Position numbers and translations under genes: made by a program. Below the pieces are notes generated by a model. That model made no database searches. It was not told the DNA's origin and saw only the letters and a program-made list of their open reading frames with translations. DNA of 64,000 nucleotides from Pyrenochaeta sp. MPI-SDFR-AT-0127 (Eukaryota > Ascomycota > Dothideomycetes > Pleosporales > Cucurbitariaceae): the NCBI GenBank assembly GCA_020747015.1, contig JAGTJM010000022.1, positions 486,899-550,898 on the forward strand. The letters are read 5' to 3'. Below, in pieces: positions 54,875 to 64,000 of the stretch. The number at the start of each line of letters is the position of its first letter. Positions within the stretch are counted from its first letter, which is position 1.

Positions 54875-56614
54875 ATGGCACGTAATGGCGACGTTGAGCG
54901 CGTGGAGAAGGAGGCTGGAGTGCACGAAGTTGAGAAAGTTCACACCAACGATGTCTTGACTGAAGAGGAAAAGAAGATTGTGAAGAGAGCCACGTAAGTG
55001 AACAATTGAATCTTTGTTTGGTGATACTGATGCCTCAATAGCCTCAAGACCGACTGGCGACTCATTCCTATCCTTGGAGCTTGCTACGCCATTAGTGCTA
55101 TCGACCGCATCAATGTAAGGCTTCTCTCTTTTAGTTCAGAGTTGGTCGTAACTTCTAAGACAATTATTAACAATGCATATTAGATCTCCGCCGCCCGTAT
55201 CGCTGGTATGAACAAAGAGCTCAAGTTTAACATTGGAGATCGATACTCCATTGCCTTGCTTGTATTCTTCATTACCTACTTCATCTTCGAGATTCCCAGC
55301 AACCTGGTGCTTCGAAAGGTCGGTGCCGCCAACTGGCTTAGCTTCTTGTGTATGGCATGGGGCCTTGTAATCTTCGGAGCCGGCTTTGCTAAGAAGTGGG
55401 AGGTGAGTTGTGATGCAATACAAGCAGCTGGAGACTTTATATTAATCAGGTTTTAGGACATTGTAGTATGTCGCCTGCTACTTGGGCTCTTCGAGGCTGG
55501 ATTCTTTCCCGGTTGTGTATACCTCATTTCGTGCTGGTATACTCGCTTCGAAGTTCAGAAGCGCCTGGCAGCTTTCTACAGCATCAACATCTTTGCCAAT
55601 GGATTCGGATCGATTCTTGCATATGGCTGCATGCAGCTGAGTGGCAAAAATAATTGGCTCGGATGGCGATGGTAAGCACACGAACCTGCACATACCTCCA
55701 CTACCATCTGCAGAAGGTGCTAATCCAACCCAGGATCTTCATTATCAACGGAGCCATGACTATGTTCTTGGCTGTGCTCGGTCGCCTCCTCATCGTAGAT
55801 TTCCCCGACAAAGTCTACAAGTCTCGCATGCCCTTCCTCAAGCCTGAAGAAGTCAAATCCATCCAAGATAAGCTTGAGCGCGATCGTCACGATGCTGAAT
55901 ACGATGAGCTCACCATGGCTAAATTTCTCAAAGCCTGTTCGCGATGGGAACTCTGGGTTTTTGCGATGAAGTTTTTCGCGGTCACCACCATCGTATACGC
56001 CTTGGCCTTCTTTATCCCAATCATCTTGCAGGGCTCCTTGGGCTACAGTGTCAAGAAGACTTTCTTGATGTCCGCGCCCCCTGCTGTTGCCGCTGTCCCA
56101 TGGGTCATGTTTTGCTCGTGGGCTGCAGACAAGTTCAAGATGCGGTCTCCCTTCATCATCATCAACGCACTCACCGGAATTGTTGGTTTGATGATTGTGG
56201 CCTATTCGAAGAACGGCGAAGCTCGTTACTTTGGTATTTTCATGGGTCTTGCAGGCGCTAATGCCAACATCCCCACTGCGTTGGCGTGGCAGGCAAACAA
56301 CATTCGCGGTCAGAGTCTCCGCATGTAAGTCTCCACATTGAACTTTTATGTGGAAACCATTTTCTAATCAACATAGGGTCGCTTCTGGTCTGCAAGTCGG
56401 CTTCGGTGCCATCGGCGGTATCTACGCTTCCACAGTCTTCATGGAGAAAGAGGTACCTCACTACAGAACTGGCCTCTGGGCTGTCACTGGTGCTCAACTC
56501 TACCTGATCGTTTCTTCAGTCCTCCTGACTTTCTTCTACTGGCGCCAGAATAAGAAGGCTGACCGCGGCGAGATTGTGCTCGAGGGGCTAGAGAGCTTCA
56601 GGTATACATACTAG
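54875..56614 (+). CDS. Allantoate-permease-type MFS transporter (ACS family)
   Basis: Six exons: 54875-54993, 55042-55114, 55184-55402, 55457-55671, 55734-56324 and 56377-56614, giving 484 residues. After a Glu/Val-rich N-terminus comes LKTDWRLIPILGACYAISAIDRIN, a Dal5-type TM1. FIFEIPSNLVLRKVG then marks TM2, and GLFEAGFFPGCVYLISCWY the TM4 region, all hallmarks of the anion:cation symporter family. The family carries small organic anions such as allantoate, nicotinate and pantothenate, and the substrate here is unknown. Five introns, each with GTAAG or GTGAG donors, and all exon phases agree. The zinc-cluster gene downstream is convergent, so it is a neighbour rather than an operon-like partner. 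Confidence 0.93.
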
Positions 56615-57347
56615 GTCACATTTGGTACCGTGAGCAGGATGGAATGTTCCTATTCGAGTTCTCATGACTAACGACGACTGTTATACCCTTGAAGTGACGA
56701 TAATGCAATAAATCCTTCTCAAAGCCTAAATGTCATCTTCTTCCCTCCTCTACTCCCTCAGAGCCTATCGATTGTTGATTCTTGCACATGTTTGCCGAAT
56801 AATGCCGACATGTCCCTTTGAAGAGAGCCAAGAAGCCCAAGGTCTTGCATGGCGCTCACATGTCTAAGCCTACAAGGAAGCTTGCCAAAGCCTCTATTCT
56901 TGGAACTATGCAAGACATGAACCATAAAAAGCGGGTTGGGGCGATGCGGCGGGGATTCGCCTGTGCTTCCGTGATTAGAACGACACGAGTAGGATTCCAA
57001 CGGGAAAAGCTCCTCCGCTTCGCGAAAAACGCTCATCTAAACCGACATCCCCACTTCGTTCCTTGATCTGTCTACGTAAGCACACGCAACAGGACTTATT
57101 GGTCTTCATACCAGACTCTACACACTAAGATTGCCTGTAGCAACATCGACAACAACGTACTCCTCACTTTCGAGCTCGTTTGCTCTCTGTAGAACCCGAT
57201 TTGGTTTGCTATGCTATCATGTATGTCTCGTATGTTGTAAGTAAGAGACCACCGAAGTACGCTCTCGAACCGCTCTGGATTACCAGCAGTGTAAATTAGT
57301 GTTACAAGTAAAATAGCATACAAGTGAGCGTACGAAGTGCCATTGGC
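56615..57347. other. Convergent 3' intergenic region
   Basis: About 730 bases between the permease stop and the stop of the transcription factor gene. No gene seen; the frame at 56818-57066 matches nothing. Confidence 0.5.
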
Positions 57348-59629
57348 TCAAGCCGCAGGATCCAAAAAGCCCTCCAATGTCTCATAGTTCAGAGGTCTGA
57401 ACAACTCGATACTCATATCCGCACCTGAACTACCCAGTAGGTTCTCAAAGTTCTCGAAAGCGTTATCAAAGTTTAGCCAATCAGGTGATTGGTCTGCAAA
57501 ACCAAAGCCGGCTGGGGCCATTGGGGCTCGTTCGGCACGCTCGCTGCTCGTTGGGTGCTGACCGGGTGTAGTGGCTGGTATTGGATTTAACAGGCTTGTC
57601 ATTGGGGTGGGAGCTTGATGTTGTTGAAGGCGCGGGTCAATCTGGGTGTCGAGATTTTGCGACCACTGTTGTGGTAGGTGGGGCAAGGGTTGATCGCCAT
57701 GCGTACTTTGTGGTGTTGGTGGTTCAGTCTTTGTTTCGGTCTGCCGAGGCTCTGCTGGAACAGTTGCTGGCGTGTTGACTGCATTCGTGGTCCTGCCGGC
57801 AGCATTGCTCAATACTGCGCGACCTAGATCTGCCATAGTGCCCGCTGACCACCATGCGTTGCGCAGCCGATCAAGGAGTCGAACGCATTGCTTTAATTCC
57901 TCGGTCGCACGATTGACGTGGACCTTGAGCCGACGAGAACGGAAGTGGCGATAGACGACACTGAGAGCTACTCCAAGTGCGTAGGGTACCAGAGGAAGAG
58001 GCGGAAGAAGTTCTGGGGATTCAGCATTTAGAAGATGAATGACTCGTGTTGCTGAGAGACTCTGGCGGACATAGGAAGGGGTAGATTTGACTGGTGCGTT
58101 GATTGAGAGGGACTTGTGAGAGGCCATACACATCGTGTGATGGAACAGTGAGAGAAGGCCTACTTGAGGTTAGACATGAAGTAACGAAATCATCATTCAA
58201 CCAACTTACTCATGATAGGACCATCCAGCTTGTCCTCTCCATCACCCACCATCTCTTCGAATCCCAGAAAATCATCGCCTTCCCATCCTGTCTCCTCTGC
58301 AGCTCTGCCTGGCCTATAGTAGTCGATGACTTTATCCAGCATCTCCGAAATTTGAAGCCAAATACCGAACGGACTCGACCTTTTCTCAGGATCTGTTGGT
58401 AAATGCCTCAAGCTATTGTCTCGGTCGTGCATAAGTAAGGGTCTCCCGTTCATACACGCATTGATTTTGTCCAGACTCCATAAACACCAAAAAACATCTT
58501 CTAGATTTCCTTGGGACTCTGAACTCTGATTTTTCCACTGATGTCCAAACTGTAGTCCAAAAGTGTGAGCGTGGTGGATGGCCTGCGCTAGGTGCATGGA
58601 CGCTTGCTCTGCACCGTCTGGGCCCTCACAATGTAGTGAAATCAGGGCTAGTACTTGGATGAGGACAACACGGTTCTTCTCAAGCTTTGCCTCGATGCCA
58701 ACAATGACAGCATTGTACAGTCTTTGAGAGAATTCTCGTGGGCTTAGAGGCTGAGCGTCGGGTCCTAGACACAAATGCTTTGCTGCACTCGCATGCTTCG
58801 ATGCTACAACACATATCGCCTGCATCAACATGCGTGGTTCTCGTCCATGAGAATACTGTTCGTAGAAGAGGTCTTTATCGACAAGTGGAAGCAGTGGGTG
58901 CACGTAAGCGAAGTAGATCTCGAGAAGAGCATACTGGTCCCTGCGCGAGGGCAGAATGTCTACACCTACAGCATCTAAGTATTCTTGGAGAGCTCTGGAG
59001 ATTTGAGCCTCCTGGGTAGTTTGCGGACCTGTCTCATTGATACGCGACGAGGCCGACCCAGCCTGCGTCGACTCCGGTCTCGGGTCACGCTCTTCAATCC
59101 ACTGGCCGATGGGCGGAATGCCGGGTGACTGAGCAGCTTTCCCACGTTCAGAGTGGACTTGTTCTCTAAGGACAGCCTCGGGGTTCAGGTAGCCTAGGAA
59201 GTTGGGTGGAGTTTGCGCGGAGTGTGGGTCCTCCGCCGGACTGAGGGGCGGCGGCATGGTGGAGTTGGCATGGCCGTGAACATGTGGATCTCCACGAACT
59301 CCTCTTGGATCATAGGGAGGGTAGTGCCCATTCGCAGCAGAGGCATGAGGATCTGAGGTTGGATTGGGTGCGTGTCCACTTTGGGAAGAGCTTCCGTCTG
59401 CCTCGTCGTCAAAGGTATGGCTGCAGCGCTTCTAGTGGCCGGTTAGAGGACAGCCACACCGTTGCAACGGTCTTGAAACTCACTCTCCGCTTCTTGCATG
59501 ATTCGCATGCGCGATGGACTCCTGAGGTTTTGTTAGCCACGTGCTTACAGGGCGCACTGACTCCGTTTACGCACGCTTGCGCTTCCTGAAGAACTCGTTG
59601 TTGGCAGCAAACGTGATCATCGTGGACAT
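57348..59629 (-). CDS. Fungal transcription factor with only half of a Zn2Cys6 cluster
   Basis: Four exons: 59629-59575, 59521-59484, 59431-58210 and 58159-57348, giving 708 residues. The DNA-binding region reads KRKRVHRACESCKKRRKRC, with C24-X2-C27-X6-C34. The second Cys triplet of a normal Zn2Cys6 cluster is missing; there is no further Cys for over 100 residues. Then follow a disordered stretch, and the fungal-specific middle homology region from about residue 190 (YALLEIYFAYVHPLLPLVD, then MLMQAICVVASKH and later DVFWCLWSLDKINACMNGRP). The C-terminus is Pro/Gln/Thr-rich and ends in acidic, hydrophobic residues that could activate transcription. Target genes are unknown. The start could be ATG 59620 instead of 59629. 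Exons 1 and 2 are short and are the least certain part. Confidence 0.8.
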
Positions 59630-59989
59630 ACTGGAGTCGAATCTGCACTCTCACGGCCGTCGACGCGCGATGGCTTGGGCTATGAGGCGTTGCAAAGGCT
59701 TGTTGTCCTCCCGTCACAAGTCCGGGCAGGAATCCGTCGGCCGTGACCCCATCTCCACGTGATCCTCGTGTTCGCCTCCGTCTCCGCATCTTCTCCGCAA
59801 GTGTGCCCCCGCCGATTGGCTCCGTGGGCCGGAGGTTACTTGGCCAGACCAGGATTTAATTCCTCTTTTATTGCTCTACCAGTCTTGAGTAGATGCAATC
59901 ACAGTGCTCCGCCTGCCTTTTATGACTTCGCGTAGGAGCTGGAGATCGAGCACCCTGTCTTGTATGTATCGCTGCCGTCTGCCTACAGC
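59630..59989. promoter_or_regulatory. Divergent promoter, transcription factor and F-box gene
   Basis: 360 bases between the two proposed ATG codons. No TATA box is evident. Confidence 0.5.
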
Positions 59990-61060
59990 ATGACGGCATT
60001 TCCCGTTGACATCTGGCTACTCATCTTCGACATCATCGACGACCTGGACACGCTTTGGTCTATTGTGCGCAATGTAGCCCACTTTTTCCGCGACTGTGTC
60101 GACGAGTACTTCCGGCATGGCATTATCCAAAACACCTTTCTTCACCTTTACTACAGCACTATCAACCGTTCCCGGGGACCTATCTTCGAATACGTTCGCC
60201 TTCCTATGCGATTTGCTTGCTTCTCAGATTGTGGAACACGTGCGATTTTCCATCAAGTAGATTTCATCAAGCAAGTCAGTGGTACTGCGTATGGCTCAGT
60301 GCGCGGATGGGTGCCATTTATTGAGCGGTACTGTGAAGATACGCTGCAGCGTACACCTAAAGTTTTGAACATGGACAAGAGCGCCAAAGACTCTCCACTA
60401 TGGGAGAAGGAGCATGCATCACTACGGAACACATTGACCGAAGCCGATAAGAGAATCTACATTATGCGTCTACGCGACCACACTAGTATAGGCCGTGGCG
60501 ACCGACCCCCCTACTACCTTAAAATGCGTGACTATGTGCACGACACAAAACTTGTTGACCTCGTCATCGACTGCTCGAAACGCGAAGTATCCTTTGATTG
60601 GCGCTGTACTTTTGCCGCCTTGTTCGTGGAGCAGCACTTTCTCGACCTCGCAGATCGGAACACTACTTGCAGGAAGCTCTCGCACGATGAAAATCTCGCC
60701 TCCCTTACCTTACGTTTGCGCGACCAGGGCTACATGCGTGAGAACGTCAGTGATGAAAGACGAGTACGACGAAAACGTTTGTGGTCATGGGTGGGCAGGA
60801 ACAAACATCGCATGACGACAGAGCATCGCCTGTTGACTGAAGATAGGATTGAGATCGAGAAAGGTAACGTAAGGCTTTATTTGCACAAGGACAACATGCG
60901 AGACTTTCGAGATGAAGCATTGGATGGTCAGGAGTATGTGCCTGAGAAATGCGCTGAAGACCATATGGATTTACTCTTATGGCCTTGGGGTGGTGACGAC
61001 TCCTTTTTCATTCCTAAACGAAGGCTTGACCGGCTTCCGAAACGCTGTATAGTGTTGTAG
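59990..61060 (+). CDS. F-box-like protein, C-terminal part unknown
   Basis: Intronless, 356 residues. The frame opens earlier with TTG, but the first ATG is at 59990, giving MTAFPVDIWLLIFDIIDDLDTLWSIVRNV, which fits the F-box core (LP.D....I...L....L......V). The rest has no domain I recognise; it is rich in Arg and aromatic residues and ends KRCIVL. An F-box would make it a substrate adaptor for an SCF ubiquitin ligase, and the C-terminal half would bind the target. Such orphan F-box proteins are numerous in Dothideomycetes. It could also be a short-lived lineage-specific gene. Confidence 0.72.
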   Translation: MTAFPVDIWLLIFDIIDDLDTLWSIVRNVAHFFRDCVDEYFRHGIIQNTFLHLYYSTINRSRGPIFEYVRLPMRFACFSDCGTRAIFHQVDFIKQVSGTAYGSVRGWVPFIERYCEDTLQRTPKVLNMDKSAKDSPLWEKEHASLRNTLTEADKRIYIMRLRDHTSIGRGDRPPYYLKMRDYVHDTKLVDLVIDCSKREVSFDWRCTFAALFVEQHFLDLADRNTTCRKLSHDENLASLTLRLRDQGYMRENVSDERRVRRKRLWSWVGRNKHRMTTEHRLLTEDRIEIEKGNVRLYLHKDNMRDFRDEALDGQEYVPEKCAEDHMDLLLWPWGGDDSFFIPKRRLDRLPKRCIVL

Positions 61061-61381
61061 TAGGCTGACTACCCTTCCTCGCCTGTTTTTGACACACTTA
61101 CGAAGACTTGAATATAGACCATCCAAGAGTTCAGGTTATGTTACGCTTGGCCCCATTAGACGGCAATTTTTGATAGCTCGTCTCGAATATATGTGGTGAC
61201 GAGCTTCAAGTTCAATATCATTCCTATTCTGAGATTGATCTACTATTCGCAAAACACGATTATGAACACGGACATATCCGGTCAATTTATGAACCCAGAC
61301 AGGTACCAATTTGATCAATGAAACCTCTGAATCCCAGCGACCTGTTCCTGCTCAAAAAAAAGTTACATCACTTGACAAATC
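61061..61381. other. Convergent 3' region between F-box and NADAR genes
   Basis: 321 bases, no gene seen. Confidence 0.5.
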
Positions 61382-62190
61382 TTAGGCCTTCTCGCCCTCC
61401 TCCCTCAGCCTTGCCCTGACATTCATAACCGCTATCCCCAATAGATTCTGCCCCCAACGATGTCGATTCGCACCAGCATTATTCTCCCCGAAGCCGACAC
61501 CCCAGATCTTATCCAGTGGACTCGCTTCCACCAGCTCTCTGTCCCCAGTTGCCATAAGCATTGTTCTCAAATTCGCAGCGTCCTCAGAAATAGTAAACTT
61601 GTGATAATTTCCCTCTTCCACAATCCTTAACTTCTCTGTAGTTGCTCAAGTCAGTCACTCAGCCGGCTTGTGGGACAAGGAAAACACAGGTAGAGTAGGG
61701 GGATATGCTTACCATCATCCCACCTCTTTCCATCAAAATTCTTAACTTTCCTTCCCAGACCTTTGTGTGTCTTCGGATCTGTGGTAGCAAGCATCTTCTT
61801 TGCAATGGCTTCGTCATTGAATAGGCGGGCTTTCTGAACCATCATCCACATTTCTGCGGTCGCATACGTTTCACCATCCACGGTAAATTCGGACCAATAC
61901 CATTGCCCAAGATAGCCATTGCCGTCGTTCGGACGCCAAAAGTATACTGGCTTGCTGTCCTCTTTCTGCTCCTCTGAGCTTGCTGCCTTTGTCGTGGTGA
62001 CGGGCATTGTGACAGGCTTAGACTTTAGGATGGGTGCAATATCAGTCTGAGTTTTGCTAGTGGGTGCAGACGTAGACTTTGATTGAGAGCGTAGAGATTT
62101 GCGCAACGTAGGTATGGATGTCTCCTTATCACTCTTAATCCTGGACTTCGTGACTCGACTTATAGATACGTTCTTTGGCTTGGGTGGCAT
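61382..62190 (-). CDS. NADAR-domain (YbiA/COG3236) N-glycosidase-like protein
   Basis: Two exons, 62190-61713 and 61635-61382, giving 243 residues. Residues 1-80 are Lys/Ser/Thr-rich and probably disordered. From about 82 the NADAR fold begins with VYFWRPND and YLGQWYWSEF. TYATAEMWMMVQKARLF and LGRKVKNFDGKRWDD follow before the intron, and the second exon ends with IWGVGFG, NRHRWGQNLLG and AVMNVRARLR. The family includes YbiA, which cleaves the N-glycosidic bond of damaged riboflavin intermediates. In this protein the role is inferred only. The joint D/E is phase 1 and restores the domain without gaps. Confidence 0.9.
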
Positions 62191-62870
62191 TGACTTCTCT
62201 TAGCCTAGCGCAAGGTGGAAGGTTGGTCTACGGATGGATGGAAGTTGCGCACTTTATGTACCCTGCTCTTGTTGCTAGTACAATTGTCAAGAAACAGAAT
62301 GGAGTGAAATAGAGAAAAAGAAGACTGAAGTTCAGAGACAACAGCGGTCACAAATATACATGCTCAAATAATAAGGCGCAGCCTGATGTGGCTGAGCCAA
62401 AAGCCACAGCTGAAGTTCTTAGCCTAGAGTCACGACGGCTGTAACTCCGCCCTTTTTTATCGTGAGTCAAAGCCCCTGGAACAAATTGGACGCCACTGTT
62501 GCAGGCTTTGCAATTCGTCACACCCAATCAACAAAGAAGGACGATCGAGGCAGTCTAAGACACCTACAGAAGTTCTGCCCGAAAGTGGTCATAGCACGAG
62601 CACACGAGAATGAAGTCCCCAGGCAGGGTTCGCAGAACGCTCAAATATGTTTGCTCATGCTAAATGGAAACAGATAGGGTATGCCGTCTCAATACTTTTG
62701 CTCTCAAGAAATGCATTCCAGACAGCTCTCAAACTCTCGCGAAGGATATCATCCATTCTCCAAACAAAAACATTACTTTATGAACAGGCAAATGCTCTTT
62801 CTCCAAATCTGGGTACCTGAAGAATCGTAGCGTAGGAATACCGATATTGATATACCAAGGCTTGTAGTAC
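62191..62870. other. Promoter of the NADAR gene and AP-2 alpha 3' region
   Basis: About 680 bases between two minus-strand genes. No gene seen. Confidence 0.5.
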
Positions 62871-64000
62871 TCACACCATGCCTTCAATGCCTTGCGCTAG
62901 TCGTTCCTCCATAGCCTTAATCAGTACAGGCGGGACGGACTCATCGGTTGCACGAATTGTAATGCGGTACATCTGCCAGTCGTTAGTCGTGAAATCCTGA
63001 AATCATGAAATCGTTGAACATACCTGGGTGTCAAAGTTCGGCTCCAACCTCAACAGACATCCGAACTTGCCCTCACTGCAATGCAACACTGTCGCACCGA
63101 CGATGTTTCTTACATTCGGGTCGACTCCTGTTACGATGCCCCACTTGAAACCCTTTACCACTTTCTGTACGAACTCCAAGTTCATGGTCCGGTTTTTGTT
63201 GATAAGACCGAAAATACTCTGGGCTTCGCGTGGCGCTCCACCAATCTGCTTCCATCTCTTGAAGAAATCCTCCCCACTCAATTCGGCGCCTTCCATGTAC
63301 TTGTGAATAAGCACAGGAAGCTGGAGTGTGAGACCTTGCAGCGCGCCGGCAAGGTATGATATACGGATAGTAGGCGGCACGGTGAAGACGTTCTTGCACT
63401 CAAACATAATCGTTTGTTGGGTTTGGCCCTCGGGTGCGATGGACGTGTCAGGCAGACCCTTCATGTCTGTTTTCAGATTGTCCGACGACCTGTTGTCAAG
63501 GGTTGTGGTGAATGAACCCATCGGGAACGAAGATTTGTTCGTAAAGTAAAAGATCAGGGCGCCTAATTGCCCTCTATATTCTGTTCGGAGGCCGACTTGT
63601 ATCTGCTGGTCCTCATACAACACGCCTTCGCCACGAAGTAGGAGACGATTATACCCAATCTCCCAATCTGGACTCAAGTGGGCGGCACTTGCGAGGTTGG
63701 GAGCCTTCAGAGCCTTGTTAGTATCGACGTTCAAGTCCAATCCTTCAAGATCGCTTGAGATGGCGTTGGCGCCATTCGTGCCGTTTGTTGTGTTAGCTTT
63801 GTTGTCCTTTGATGCCGGTTCGGTAAAGCTGCGCTTGACACCAGCCGAAGTGTTTTGCCGCGTGAGACCAAACTCTTTCAAGTCCGCATTCGCATCTTTG
63901 CCACCGACAACCCATGTCCGCTTATCGCTGGTTGTAGCGTGTTTCTGGTGTAACCGCGAAAGTAGTGCTGAGGTTCGTTCGGGATACGGTGGCATTTCGT
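62871..64000 (-). CDS. AP-2 adaptor complex alpha subunit, C-terminal part (5' cut by the window)
   Basis: Two exons are visible: the 3' end of a long exon (at least 64000-63024) and a last exon 62972-62871, which ends in TGA at 62873-62871. The ATG at 63995 is probably not the start; the reading frame continues to the window end, and MPPYPERTSALLSRLHQKH looks like the hinge region that precedes the ear. The visible C-terminal half matches the alpha-appendage: a beta-sandwich subdomain (about DWEIGYNRLLLRGEGVL on), then the platform (FFKRWKQIGG). AP-2 recruits clathrin and cargo at the plasma membrane. Its full gene extends beyond position 64000. Confidence 0.85.

Noticed and set aside
1..64000. 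CRISPR arrays, insertion sequences, operons and ribosome-binding sites
   Set aside because: The sequence is eukaryotic nuclear DNA; I saw no direct-repeat arrays, transposase genes or terminal inverted repeats.

Overview
This window is nuclear DNA from a filamentous ascomycete (Pezizomycotina). Protein flavour suggests Dothideomycetes, probably Pleosporales, but that rank is an inference. The evidence is dense protein genes on both strands, short introns of about 45-100 bases with GT..AG ends and CTAAC/CTAAT branch sites, and fungus-type families: a Zn-cluster regulator, a CRH-type GH16 enzyme, DUF6604, a zuotin and a GRIP golgin. Exon coordinates below come from reading splice sites by eye. 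For every spliced model the exon lengths add up to a whole reading frame.

Layout. 0.3-12.6 kb: a proline-rich membrane-tailed protein, HGH1, an MFS transporter, the TFIIF large subunit and a Cid1-type nucleotidyltransferase. 13.5-15.3 kb: a five-exon hexose transporter, followed by about 4.6 kb with no supportable gene. 20-24.2 kb: SAM50 divergent from UBC6, then a small secreted protein. 25.5-30.4 kb: a secreted lactonase-fold protein and a second hexose transporter. 30.6-36 kb: the accessory-looking part, with two diverged tandem orphan genes and a DUF6604 pseudogene carrying several disabling changes. 36.5-47.1 kb: a CRH cell-wall transglycosylase, an SR-protein kinase, the golgin IMH1 and zuotin. 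47.7-52.3 kb: a universal-stress-domain protein, a Golgi pH regulator and a 71-residue disordered protein. 52.8-53.0 kb: an unusual tRNA-Ala(CGC) gene. 54.9-64 kb: an allantoate-permease-type transporter, a transcription factor with half a zinc cluster, an F-box protein, a NADAR protein and the 3' part of AP-2 alpha.

Most genes are ordinary housekeeping: translation and chaperones (HGH1, zuotin), transcription and RNA (TFG1, Cid1-like, SRPK), mitochondria, ER and Golgi (SAM50, UBC6, IMH1, GPHR, AP-2), and uptake (four transporters). There is no cluster logic tying them together.

The best candidate for something undescribed is the tRNA gene at 52834-53027. Its acceptor stem, D arm, anticodon arm and T arm are all present. 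They form a cloverleaf only if two 53-base insertions, each with GTAAG..AG ends and a branch-site-like CTAAC/CTAAT, are removed in addition to a normal 16-base tRNA intron. It looks like a tRNA gene interrupted by spliceosomal introns.
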